Positions 41,188 through 50,205 of a stretch of 64,000 nt of DNA are shown one piece after another (position 1 is the stretch's first letter; each line of letters opens with the position of its first letter). This DNA comes from Marinomonas flavescens. GTDB taxonomy: Bacteria > Pseudomonadota > Gammaproteobacteria > Pseudomonadales > Marinomonadaceae. The notes under the pieces were generated by a model. It saw only the letters and a list, made by a program, of their open reading frames with translations. It searched no databases and was not told the origin of the DNA. The position numbers were made by a program, and so were the translations under genes. The stretch is from positions 124,001 through 188,000 of the forward strand of contig NZ_SJSB01000005.1 in NCBI RefSeq assembly GCF_004352835.1, in the 5' to 3' direction.

Positions 41188-41260
41188 ATACTTTACCTAG
41201 GTTGGGTAATTCCAGACAATAAAGGGCATATTCTAACAGAGTTAACGAGATAGCAACTGT

Positions 41261-42898
41261 ATGACATTACGAGTAGCAATGGCCCAGCTGGATATGCTGG
41301 TCGGCGACATAGCAAAAAACACACAATCTGTGATCGACGCGGCAAATAAAGCGCGTGATAACGAACATGCGGATGTGATTGTTTTCCCTGAATTAACCTT
41401 AACAGGCTATCCACCAGAAGACTTATTGCTGCGACCCAGCTTAGATCCTCGTATCGAATCTGCTTTGCAGCGAATTTTACAGGAGGTTCATGACATTTAT
41501 GTTGTGGTGGGTTACCCAAGACGTATTGATGGTGAACTGTTTAATTGTGCTGGCGTGATTTATCAAGGTGCTTTGTTGGCGGAATACGCCAAACAAAAGC
41601 TGCCTAATTTCTTAGTATTTGATGATAAGCGCTATTTCAGCGAAGGCTGCGATGCTGGCATTCTTGATATCAAAGGGGTGAAAGTCGGTCTGAGTATTTG
41701 TGAAGATATTTGGCACCCAGAACCCATCGCACAAGCGAAAGCGGCGGGTGCTGAGTTAATCCTTAACTTGAATGCCTCGCCTTACCATATTGAAAAAATG
41801 GGCGAACGCGAAGCCTTGTTGCATCAACGTGCGACGCAAGTCAGCTTGCCTATTGTTTATGTGAACTATATGGGTGCGCAAGATGAGCTTGTTTACGAAG
41901 GCGGCTCTTTTGTGGTGAACGCTAAAGGTGAGAAAGTTTACCAAGCGCCTTGGTTTGAGTCAGGCTTGTATTGCGTGGACCTAATCGTAGACGACAGCCA
42001 GCCAAACAAGGTTGAACCTGTGGCAGGCAATATTGCACCAGCGTTAGACGTCGAAGCCAGTGTCTATCAAGCGATGGTACTTGGTCTGCGTGATTACATC
42101 GAAAAGAATCGATTCAAAGGCATTGTACTGGGGCTGAGTGGCGGTATTGATTCGGCGCTATCGTTGGCGGTGGCAGTGGATGCGATTGGTGCTGAGCGTG
42201 TTCAGGCAGTGATGATGCCATACACTTACACCTCGTCTATCAGCTTGCATGACGCAGAAGAAGAAGCCAATTTATTGGGTGTTAAATACAGTGTTTTGCC
42301 TATCGAACCTATGGTGTCTGCGTTTACCGATGTCTTGTCACCAGAATTTGAAGGCTATGCGAAAGACACTACCGAGGAAAATTTACAAGCACGTACTCGC
42401 GGTGTGGTTTTGATGGCAATTTCTAATAAAAAGGGCCTTATGGTTCTGACCACTGGTAACAAGAGTGAAATGGCCGTTGGCTATGCGACCTTATATGGCG
42501 ATATGGTCGGTGGTTATTCTGTCTTAAAAGACGTCTTCAAAACACTGGTCTTTAAGTTGTGCCGTTACCGTAATACCCTCGGTTATGTTATTCCTGAACG
42601 GGTTATTACTCGTCCGCCATCCGCGGAATTAGCACCAGATCAAAAAGACGAAGATTCTTTACCAAGCTATGATATTTTGGACGAGATTCTACGCCTATAT
42701 ATCGAACAAGATTGGAGTGCTGAAGCAATATTGGCAACGAAAAAATTTGATCGAGATACCGTTTATCGTGTCCTTCGCTTAGTTGATGTAAATGAATATA
42801 AGCGTCGCCAAGCACCCACTGGGGTTCGTGTGACAGGTCGTGGTTTTGGTCGTGACCGTCGTTATCCGATCACCAACGGTTGGCATATTGGTGGATAA
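41261..42898 (+). CDS. nadE: Glutamine-dependent NAD+ synthetase
   Basis: A 545-residue two-domain enzyme that amidates deamido-NAD. The N-terminal nitrilase-type glutaminase shows Glu in FPELTLTGYPPEDLL and the nucleophile Cys in VGLSICEDIWHPEP. The C-terminal synthetase shows the ATP loop LSGGIDSALSLA and KSEMAVGYATLYGDMVGGY. Length fits the bacterial glutamine-dependent form. A bidirectional terminator follows. Confidence 0.96.
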   Translation: MTLRVAMAQLDMLVGDIAKNTQSVIDAANKARDNEHADVIVFPELTLTGYPPEDLLLRPSLDPRIESALQRILQEVHDIYVVVGYPRRIDGELFNCAGVIYQGALLAEYAKQKLPNFLVFDDKRYFSEGCDAGILDIKGVKVGLSICEDIWHPEPIAQAKAAGAELILNLNASPYHIEKMGEREALLHQRATQVSLPIVYVNYMGAQDELVYEGGSFVVNAKGEKVYQAPWFESGLYCVDLIVDDSQPNKVEPVAGNIAPALDVEASVYQAMVLGLRDYIEKNRFKGIVLGLSGGIDSALSLAVAVDAIGAERVQAVMMPYTYTSSISLHDAEEEANLLGVKYSVLPIEPMVSAFTDVLSPEFEGYAKDTTEENLQARTRGVVLMAISNKKGLMVLTTGNKSEMAVGYATLYGDMVGGYSVLKDVFKTLVFKLCRYRNTLGYVIPERVITRPPSAELAPDQKDEDSLPSYDILDEILRLYIEQDWSAEAILATKKFDRDTVYRVLRLVDVNEYKRRQAPTGVRVTGRGFGRDRRYPITNGWHIGG

Positions 42899-42923
42899 GC
42901 GATGAGTGTTACTGTCTAGTCGT

Positions 42924-42952
42924 AAAAATGGCCGCATGATGCGGCCATTTTT
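42924..42952. terminator. Bidirectional terminator between nadE and apbE
   Basis: A 12-bp perfect stem (AAAAATGGCCGC with GCGGCCATTTTT) with a 5-nt loop lies between two convergent genes and has A/T runs on both sides. Confidence 0.9.
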
Positions 42953-42990
42953 GTGTGTACTCGTGCTGGTGTAGGTACGAGCTAGCTCAA

Positions 42991-44070
42991 CTATTTTTTG
43001 TCACTTTCGAAAGTCACACGTTTAGAGTTATCTAATGCCTGACTGGTTGAATTTACCAAGTTGCCTTTTTTATTCTCGATAAAGAAAACCTCTAATTGCT
43101 CTTTTTTAGCAATTCTAGCGCCTTCTTTTTGGCCAAGACAGAGCATAGTCGTCGCCCAGGCATCGCTGATTCGAGGGTCAGTTCCAAAGACAGATGCCGA
43201 TACCAAGTCATGAGAAACTGGCTGGCCAGTGTTTGGGTTTAGGATATGCGAGTATTCTTTACCTTTGTCATCAAAGTAATGATGATAAGTCCCCGATGTA
43301 TCAAGGGTTACGCCATTTTTGTCATTGATGGTGATGATTTGATAGGGCGTTGGGTTACCTTTGTCAGGCACTGGGCGCTCTATGGCAACACGCCATTTAT
43401 CACCGTTCGGCTTGTGTCCTCTGATCTTCATGTCACCACCAAATTCAACAAGATAGTTGGTGACGCCCTTAGCCTCTAAAACCTGACTTAATTTGCCGAT
43501 CGTATAACCTTCGCCCATGGATGAGAAGTCCACTTGTAGGGCAGGGATGGTTTTACGGATGCGTTTGCCTGTCTTATCTATTTCGAGCTTTTCCATTCCA
43601 AGGTCTGCTTTTGTTGCAGCAAGCTCTTGCTTCGTCGGAATATGGAGTGAATCTTTCTTGAATCCCCATAAATCAAATAAAGGCCCAACAGTTGGGTCGT
43701 AGCAACCTTCTGATTTTTTATTGATGTCTTTGGCTATTTCTATTAGTTCAATAAAGTCTTTCGACGCTGGTTGCCAAGCGGTGGAAGTACTGTGATTAAA
43801 TGTTGAAATATAAGAGTCATTGCGCCAAGTAGATAGCTCTTTATCGATTTGTGCCAAGGTGACATTAAAGCTGCTTCGAACGTCCTCAACGGGAACGGCG
43901 TCATTAGACCAAAAGCTAATATGGTAGGTGGTTCCTTGGGCATAACCTTCTACTTTTTCTATCTTCGGTGGCTGACTGCATCCGCTAATAATCAGCACTG
44001 TTGCTAAAGATAGTGTGCCAAAGCGTAGGGAAATAGGCAGAGAAAATCGTGATGTTATTGAGGTAAACAT
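42991..44070 (-). CDS. apbE: FAD:protein FMN transferase, lipoprotein
   Basis: A 359-residue periplasmic lipoprotein that attaches FMN to Thr of target flavoproteins such as RnfG/NqrC. The signal has a lipobox ISGC at about residue 31. Visible are YAQGTTYHISFWS, STWRNDSYISTFN, the FAD-binding EFGGDMKIRGHKP, and SHILNPNTGQPV with metal ligands. The neighbour on the same strand upstream is cytochrome b561. No target flavoprotein gene is in the window. Confidence 0.94.
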   Translation of the reverse strand: MFTSITSRFSLPISLRFGTLSLATVLIISGCSQPPKIEKVEGYAQGTTYHISFWSNDAVPVEDVRSSFNVTLAQIDKELSTWRNDSYISTFNHSTSTAWQPASKDFIELIEIAKDINKKSEGCYDPTVGPLFDLWGFKKDSLHIPTKQELAATKADLGMEKLEIDKTGKRIRKTIPALQVDFSSMGEGYTIGKLSQVLEAKGVTNYLVEFGGDMKIRGHKPNGDKWRVAIERPVPDKGNPTPYQIITINDKNGVTLDTSGTYHHYFDDKGKEYSHILNPNTGQPVSHDLVSASVFGTDPRISDAWATTMLCLGQKEGARIAKKEQLEVFFIENKKGNLVNSTSQALDNSKRVTFESDKK

Positions 44071-44183
44071 GAAATGACGTATCCATTCAAAATTAAATCT
44101 GTGCGCAGTTTACCAATAGCCTTTGCGTAACTCCACTTTGCTGAGAATTTACGTGAATTTTTACATTTCACACAAGGCTATAA

Positions 44184-44675
44184 TTAGGATCGTCCTAGCA
44201 TGCGCAAAAGTAGTTTGTCTTCGAGGATATAGTGATGAAACAGGGCCGCTGCGGCATGTACAAGCACTAATGCCATCATGCAATCCATGGTAATCACATG
44301 AATATATCCCAGTTCGTCAACATCAAAAAACCAAGCGATTGCACCAAATGCGGGAACCAAAAACATCAATACATACAAGAGCTCGTGTGAGTAATGGGAT
44401 ATTTTATCTAGAAAGGCGTTACCCGTACTTATTTTCTCGGTTTTTCTACTGAGAAGACGAACAATGATTCGTATCACAACCAATGACAGGATAGTCAGGC
44501 CTGCATAAATATGAAAATTTTCTACCCAGTTAGCAGGGCTGTTATTGTTTGCTAGGTGGGCATCAAAAAAACGCTTCATATGATCACTAATGAAGTAGTT
44601 AGCAATGATTAACACAGCAATAAGCCAATGCAGTATTATTTGGTATGGATTATAAGATGATGCTTTTTCTGACAT
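44184..44675 (-). CDS. Cytochrome b561
   Basis: A 163-residue diheme inner-membrane protein with four helices. The first His ligand is in YQIILHWLIAVLII. Later ones are in FHIYAGLTIL, HYSHELLYVLMFLVPAFG and VHAAAALFHHYI. It is probably a quinol- or superoxide-reactive electron carrier of the YodB/CybB type. It lies upstream of apbE, 113 bp away. Confidence 0.9.
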   Translation of the reverse strand: MSEKASSYNPYQIILHWLIAVLIIANYFISDHMKRFFDAHLANNNSPANWVENFHIYAGLTILSLVVIRIIVRLLSRKTEKISTGNAFLDKISHYSHELLYVLMFLVPAFGAIAWFFDVDELGYIHVITMDCMMALVLVHAAAALFHHYILEDKLLLRMLGRS

Positions 44676-44929
44676 GATTACGATTCTCCTAGTAATAAGG
44701 TCAGTGTATTATTTTAAACGCAAAAAAAAAGTGAACGACGATCAAGATAAAGAGGTTTTTTTGCATGCTTTTATGCAGTTTATTCTTTCTCCATCCCCTA
44801 TAATCTCTGTAAAATTTCATCTCTCTTAGTTGAGTTGTTACACTACGGTGAAGACCCTATTTAAGTTACAATTAGGCTGTTATTTTTCCCTGTTTACAGC
44901 CATCACCCAGAATTTATAAGACACTATTT

Positions 44930-45961
44930 ATGCTAAATATTTCTAACAAAACCCGTTTAAATAAATACATTAGCGAAAGTGGTATTTGCTCCCGACGAGA
45001 TGCAGACCGCTTTATTGAACAAGGCAATGTGTTTATTAATGGTAAGCGAGCAAAGATAGGGGATCAGGTTACGTCTGGTGATACGGTTAAAGTAAACGGA
45101 CAGCTGATTGAACCGCAAGATGCGGAAGATTTTGTTTTGATCGCATTAAATAAGCCGGTCGGAATTGTTAGTACGACAGAAAGCACTGAGAAAGACAATA
45201 TTGTCGATTTTGTCAATCACGGGGTGCGGATATTCCCGATTGGGCGTCTAGATAAAGACTCTCAAGGTTTGATCTTTTTGACCAACAATGGCGATTTAGT
45301 GAACAAGGTACTGCGCGCTGGTAATAATCACGAAAAAGAATATCTGGTCACAGTGAACAAGACGGTGACCGATGATTTTATAAATGGCATGGCGAATGGA
45401 GTGCCTATCTTAGGCACCATGACCAAGAAGTGCCCAGTATCGAAAGAGTCTAATAACGTCTTTCGTATTACCTTGGTGCAAGGTTTGAACCGTCAGATAC
45501 GTCGTATGACAGAACACTTTGGTTATGAGGTTGTTAAGCTTGAGCGCGTACGTATCATGCACATCGGACTGAAGGGCGTTCCGGTTGGAGAGTGGCGTGA
45601 CTTTACGCAAAAAGAGATTGAAATTCTCTCTAAAGCAATAGAAGAGTCTTCTTCTGAAACAGACAAAAAACCTTCAAAAAAGTCATCATCAGCGGCGAAA
45701 AAACCTTCGAATAGCGCTAAGAACGGAACCGGTGCACGAACAAAAGCAACCAGTGCGGCTTCAGGTCATTCAAAACCAGGAGGCAAGCCTAGTCGACCTG
45801 GTGGCAACCCTAAGGCGCCGAATACTAAACATAAACGCCCGTCTGATAATGCCCCAGGGAGACCTAGTAAATCAGGACAAAGGCCAAAGCCATCGGGTAC
45901 AAAACCCGGAGCAAAACCTTTTGCTAAAGGAAATACGAGAAAGCCTAAGCCTTCTCGATAG
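44930..45961 (+). CDS. rluF: 23S rRNA pseudouridine(2604) synthase with basic tail
   Basis: A 343-residue RsuA-family enzyme. Residues about 1-65 are an S4 domain ([20 protein letters not shown]). The catalytic domain has [19 protein letters not shown] with the essential Asp and [20 protein letters not shown]. This fits RluF. From about residue 235 a low-complexity tail rich in Lys, Pro, Ser and Gly runs for about 100 residues, probably a flexible rRNA-binding extension. Confidence 0.9.
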   Translation: MLNISNKTRLNKYISESGICSRRDADRFIEQGNVFINGKRAKIGDQVTSGDTVKVNGQLIEPQDAEDFVLIALNKPVGIVSTTESTEKDNIVDFVNHGVRIFPIGRLDKDSQGLIFLTNNGDLVNKVLRAGNNHEKEYLVTVNKTVTDDFINGMANGVPILGTMTKKCPVSKESNNVFRITLVQGLNRQIRRMTEHFGYEVVKLERVRIMHIGLKGVPVGEWRDFTQKEIEILSKAIEESSSETDKKPSKKSSSAAKKPSNSAKNGTGARTKATSAASGHSKPGGKPSRPGGNPKAPNTKHKRPSDNAPGRPSKSGQRPKPSGTKPGAKPFAKGNTRKPKPSR

Positions 45962-46033
45962 TAACTAATATAGATAGTACTCACTATTAATGGTGCCTGT
46001 AGGAAATGATCTAGTCGTCTTGTACATGAGCGA

Positions 46034-47659
46034 TTAGGTCATTTCTTGTTTATGACGTTTTAAAATAGGGTATGCCGTCGCGACCAGTAATGAAGATAGG
46101 CGCTGTAGGTCTCGTAAAATATCCATATGTATTTGTGATGAGGCCAGTGTTGCAGGAATCTGATCTCTAATACGGCGAGTATGTTGCTCTCGGCATACGG
46201 CAATTTTATTACGGTATACGTGTTTGGCATCGACCAATTCGGCAGCAAGGTCAGGGCTTTTTGACACATAAACAGCTTGAGCTAAACGAAAAATTTCAAA
46301 CAATTCAGAGAAGAGAGTATCTAACTCTCTTTCACCTTGCTCAGAAAAATGAATCTTTTCTTTGTGTTTTTTGCGAGCTAGCACCATAAGGCTTGCGTCA
46401 ATGATGTCCCCCACGTGCTCTAAATTGGTTACAAAACTGAACGCATCTTGCCAGCTATTTTGTTCTTCCGATGAGCTCTTAATGTTTTCTATCGCGGCCA
46501 AGTAGTAAGTTACTTCGCGATGAATTCGATCAATATCATCATCTAACTCTTTTACTCTATTAATGTGTTTACCATTGGTAAATGTTTTAGGTGTACTTTC
46601 CAGCATTTGATAAGCGATATCAGCAATTCGCAAAGTTTCATTGGCGACATTAGCAATGGCTCGAGTAGGATGCTTGATATCGTCTTGTGATAAATAGACG
46701 GATGTTAGAGGTTTGTGACCATCCATTTCCGTGTTGTTAGGAGAGACGTATTTCTTTAATAGATTCGCCCAGAAAGGCAGCATGGCAAGAAACAGAATAC
46801 CGTTAATGGCATTGATCATGACATGGAAAACCATCGGTGAATCTAAACCAAGGCTTTGTAGTGAAAGCCATCCAGATTCTTGAATGAAGTAAATCAGCAA
46901 ACCAATAATAACGGCACAAGAGCGTATAAGTAGGTTGCCTATTATCACCAGTCGTCCTTTTGCGCTCAATCCCCACCCAGAGCTTAATGCGGGCAATGCG
47001 CCGCCGATATTAGCGCCAATAACCATGATCATCGACATCTCAATAGAGATAGCGCCGTCAGTGACAAGGTGAGTAATAATCAAAATCATCGCTAAACTTG
47101 AGTGAACAAGCCAAGTAAAGAGCGCAACCAAAAATAGGGTTAGTAAGGTATCGTGAGCCAATAAACTGGTGAGATACGTCATGCCGTTGCCAGAGCGCAT
47201 GTCTGCCGTACTTCTTGCGATCAGAGATAAGGCGAGCAGGAGAAGGCCAAGCCCAAGGCAGATTCGTCCCCAGTATTTATACTTTCGTTTTGTCGATTTC
47301 TGAAAACTAATATAGCCAATCAGCAATAGCAATGGAGAAAGAGCAGACAAGTCAAAGCTAAGTAGCATTGCCATTAAGCTTGAGCCTATTTCTGCACCAA
47401 CGGCTAATGCGAGGGCAGGAATAAGCCCTAAAGCACTTGTCGCGACAAAGCCTGCCGCCAGTAGTACAACCGCTGTGCCAGATTGTAGTGCCGCGGCGGC
47501 GATCCCTCCTAAAGCTGCGGCTTGAAGGCGATGACGTGTCATCAAACGAATCGCATTTTCTAGATTTTTGCCATAGGCGCGTTCGAAGCCAGTGCGCACC
47601 ATGCGAATCCCCCAGAGTAGTAGGGTGATGGCGCCAGCTAATTGAATAATTTCAAACAT
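46034..47659 (-). CDS. Na+/phosphate cotransporter with PhoU-like domain
   Basis: A 541-residue inner-membrane protein. Two inverted Na/Pi-cotransport repeats carry the QSGTAVVLLAAGF and HSSLAMILIITHL motifs. About eight to ten helices run to about residue 310, and a cytoplasmic PhoU-like helical domain (about 330-530) follows. It matches the YjbB/NptA class, which moves phosphate, in YjbB mainly outward. An inverted repeat overlaps its ribosome site. Confidence 0.87.
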   Translation of the reverse strand: MFEIIQLAGAITLLLWGIRMVRTGFERAYGKNLENAIRLMTRHRLQAAALGGIAAAALQSGTAVVLLAAGFVATSALGLIPALALAVGAEIGSSLMAMLLSFDLSALSPLLLLIGYISFQKSTKRKYKYWGRICLGLGLLLLALSLIARSTADMRSGNGMTYLTSLLAHDTLLTLFLVALFTWLVHSSLAMILIITHLVTDGAISIEMSMIMVIGANIGGALPALSSGWGLSAKGRLVIIGNLLIRSCAVIIGLLIYFIQESGWLSLQSLGLDSPMVFHVMINAINGILFLAMLPFWANLLKKYVSPNNTEMDGHKPLTSVYLSQDDIKHPTRAIANVANETLRIADIAYQMLESTPKTFTNGKHINRVKELDDDIDRIHREVTYYLAAIENIKSSSEEQNSWQDAFSFVTNLEHVGDIIDASLMVLARKKHKEKIHFSEQGERELDTLFSELFEIFRLAQAVYVSKSPDLAAELVDAKHVYRNKIAVCREQHTRRIRDQIPATLASSQIHMDILRDLQRLSSLLVATAYPILKRHKQEMT

Positions 47660-47665
47660 AGTAGT

Positions 47666-47680
47666 GTCCTAATTTAGGAC
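47666..47680 (-). promoter_or_regulatory. Inverted repeat covering the cotransporter ribosome site
   Basis: GTCCTAA and TTAGGAC form a 15-bp inverted repeat 6 bp upstream of the start codon. On the mRNA the 3' arm contains AGGA, the likely ribosome site, so a 5-bp hairpin with a 5-nt loop would mask it. The site could instead be a protein operator. Confidence 0.45.
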
Positions 47681-48032
47681 TAACGGACAGAGTCTTTATG
47701 AACAGTAATGTAGTTAGTCGATTTACGCTTAGATATGACGTTACATTAGCAGAGTGTCGGTGTTTTTGTCTGCTTTTTTACGACACCTATTTGTCTCATT
47801 AATCATTTTTTTGTTTTTGTGAAACCCATAAACACTGCGATCTTGAGCTGTATTTATAGGATGAGGGAAATTGTTTTTCTTACTGTAAAAACCAAATATA
47901 TTAATTAGTTATAGAGTAAAAGATGCCTATATGCACTGTGTTTTTTTGATTAATAAAGGGCGTTTTAGAAGAAGCTAATCGTTTTTTGTAAAATAAGAGT
48001 GCTCTGAAAGGAGGTGTAGATTATTAAAAGTA

Positions 48033-48065
48033 AAACTATGGCCGGAGTGATACCAGCCATAGTTT
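48033..48065 (-). terminator. Terminator after opgH
   Basis: A 10-bp perfect stem (AAACTATGGC with GCCATAGTTT) and 13-nt loop lies 8 bp after the opgH stop, followed on the minus strand by TACTTTTAA. It probably ends the opgGH transcript. Confidence 0.7.
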
Positions 48066-48072
48066 GTTATTT

Positions 48073-50205
48073 TTAAGATTGGGGTAAATATTTACCCATG
48101 GCTAACATAAGTGATTTGTGTTTCAAAATAGCCAAGCACTCACTCTCTTTGAGGTGCTCATAGAGCTGAGGTATGCTGTCGCTTTGCTCAATTTGCCACT
48201 CGGCACAAATACGATTACGGCATAATGTGTTTTCTTCTTCATTAGGAAGTTGAGCAACATACCAATGATAGAATCCTACATCACTGATAAATCGAGACAA
48301 CGGAGGCTGCTTATCATAATCGTCATCTTTAACAATATGATTTTGCCTGTCGTTAAGGCGTTTAACGATCCCTTTAGGGTGTTTTTCTTCTGAAGAGCGA
48401 AGCAACATAATTTTAGACAGTAGATTGCCGCGTTTTTCGCCACCGCTAAGCCAAGAAAGAGGGATAGAAAATACCAAGCCGATGGTAATAGGCAGTGACC
48501 AGTAGAAGAGTTCAGGACTAAGAAATAGGGCGGCGCCTGCTAATCCTGCACCCAATAACGTATGAGATAAATGGGCACGCGCGACGGTTTTCCATGGTGT
48601 AGCGCCATCATCACGAGACTGTGGTTTCCAGCCGCTATCACGGCCTTTTAAAACATCAAAGACCACCAAGAACTGAGAAAACATTAAAATCGGAGCGTAC
48701 AACGCCGACATAATAACTTCCAGCAAGGTATCCAATGTCAATAATATTGGACCACCAAACGCCATGCAGCGGCGAGGGTAGATCATAGCGCTGATCCAAC
48801 CAAAGACCTTTGGTGCGAGGACTAGTGCCATTGAAAGCTCGAATAATAGCCGTGCTTTTTGAAAATCAAAGACCGGCCAAGTTGGGAATAATGACGGGTT
48901 AGAAAAATACTCGGGACGGACAAAGTGTGCCTGTACAGCGAGAGCGAAACCCACAGCAATCAGTAAGAACCAAAAGACAGCGCTCAGATAAGAAAAGATA
49001 CCTGAAAACAAATGAATGCGTGTAGCGAAGTGAAAGCCTTTCGCGAACAAAAATGCCTTATGTTGCAAGTTACCCTGACACCAGCGACGATCTCGTACCA
49101 TCACATCAATCAGAGATGGTGGCGCTTCTTCGTAAGACGCTTCTAAGTCCATATCAAAGCGCACACCCCAGCCAGCGCGACGTAACATGGCGGCTTCCAT
49201 AAAATCATGGCTCATGATGTGTCCACCAAAAGGGGCTTTCCCTTCTAAAATAGGCAGACCGCATGCTTCAGCAAACGCTTTGGTGCGAATGATGGCATTG
49301 TGTCCCCAGAAGTTCGAGGCTGTGCCATGCCATGCCGCTAGACCAGACGCATAAACCGGTCCGAAACATTGGTTCGCAAATTGTTGTATACGGCTGTACA
49401 GAGTATTGGCTTTAATAATGGTGGGTAGCGTTTGTATCAAACCGAGACCAGGTTCAGCAGCCATACGGCGAGATAAACTAATTAAACATTCCGCACTCAT
49501 CAAGCTGTCGGCATCTAAAACAATCATGCTTTCATAATTAGCACCAAAACGCGTTACCCAATCGGCAATGTTACCCGCCTTACGTTCATTGTTATTATCA
49601 CGACGGCGATAGTAGATTGGGCAGGCTTGATCATCATGATTTAATAATGGGTAAAAGGTGTGCTTTTCTTTAATGCAGGCTTCGGAGCGATTACTATCAC
49701 TAAGAATGAAAAAGGCAAATTTACCGGGTGCTTTTTCCAATAAATCTTCATGCATGGCTTCAATGCTGGCACGAATCCGAGCAGGATCTTCATTGTAAAC
49801 AGGCAATAAAATAGCAGTAACGCCATCAACATCCACTTCTTTTACTTTGCGAGAAAACGGCCATAGGCGGCATAAAAAACCAATAATCGCTTGCGAAAAA
49901 GCAAAAGAGATCCAAGTAAAGTTTATGCAGAATAAGACTAAAAACGCCCATTGCAAACCCGCAATGGCATTGGTGTTTAGCACCGCATACATTTCTGTTG
50001 CACCATACCAAGTTAGACCAAGTGTAATGGTTAGCACGCAAAGGCGAGCCAAGAGTGTTCTAAATAGAAACGGCTTGACTAATTTTTTCGCTTTTTGGCG
50101 AGCCTCATTCACTTTGTGACGAGGCATGGCGAGTGGTGCTTCTGGCGGTAACGCCAGACGTTCGTACTGACTTCCTTGTGTGTTTATCATTTTTGTTTCA
50201 ACCAT
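48073..50205 (-). CDS. opgH: Glucans biosynthesis glucosyltransferase H
   Basis: A 710-residue inner-membrane GT2 glycosyltransferase that makes the beta-1,2-glucan backbone of osmoregulated periplasmic glucans. The catalytic domain shows AILLPVYNEDPARI, IVLDADSLMSAECLISL, HIMSHDFMEAAMLRRAGW and the processivity motif RDRRWCQGNLQH. About eight membrane helices flank it. The start lies inside the end of opgG (19-nt overlap), so translation is coupled. Confidence 0.95.
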   Translation of the reverse strand: MVETKMINTQGSQYERLALPPEAPLAMPRHKVNEARQKAKKLVKPFLFRTLLARLCVLTITLGLTWYGATEMYAVLNTNAIAGLQWAFLVLFCINFTWISFAFSQAIIGFLCRLWPFSRKVKEVDVDGVTAILLPVYNEDPARIRASIEAMHEDLLEKAPGKFAFFILSDSNRSEACIKEKHTFYPLLNHDDQACPIYYRRRDNNNERKAGNIADWVTRFGANYESMIVLDADSLMSAECLISLSRRMAAEPGLGLIQTLPTIIKANTLYSRIQQFANQCFGPVYASGLAAWHGTASNFWGHNAIIRTKAFAEACGLPILEGKAPFGGHIMSHDFMEAAMLRRAGWGVRFDMDLEASYEEAPPSLIDVMVRDRRWCQGNLQHKAFLFAKGFHFATRIHLFSGIFSYLSAVFWFLLIAVGFALAVQAHFVRPEYFSNPSLFPTWPVFDFQKARLLFELSMALVLAPKVFGWISAMIYPRRCMAFGGPILLTLDTLLEVIMSALYAPILMFSQFLVVFDVLKGRDSGWKPQSRDDGATPWKTVARAHLSHTLLGAGLAGAALFLSPELFYWSLPITIGLVFSIPLSWLSGGEKRGNLLSKIMLLRSSEEKHPKGIVKRLNDRQNHIVKDDDYDKQPPLSRFISDVGFYHWYVAQLPNEEENTLCRNRICAEWQIEQSDSIPQLYEHLKESECLAILKHKSLMLAMGKYLPQS

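Larger units (their letters stand above)
47660..48072. other. 413-bp intergenic region
   Basis: It lies between the Na/Pi cotransporter start and the opgH stop, both on the minus strand. It holds an inverted repeat beside the cotransporter start (47666-47680), AT-rich sequence suitable for its promoter, and the opgH terminator (48033-48065). An AAAGGAGG-like string at 48006-48013 has no supported reading frame after it. I see no gene. Confidence 0.6.

Noticed and set aside
45766..45984. Minus-strand frame opposite the RluF tail
   Set aside because: It is a Gly/Leu/Pro-rich mirror of the repetitive tail, not a real gene.
48006..48040. Strong AAAGGAGG string suggesting a small gene in the opgH-cotransporter gap
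   Set aside because: No start codon lies at a proper distance; the only nearby ATG opens a 12-codon frame within the terminator stem.
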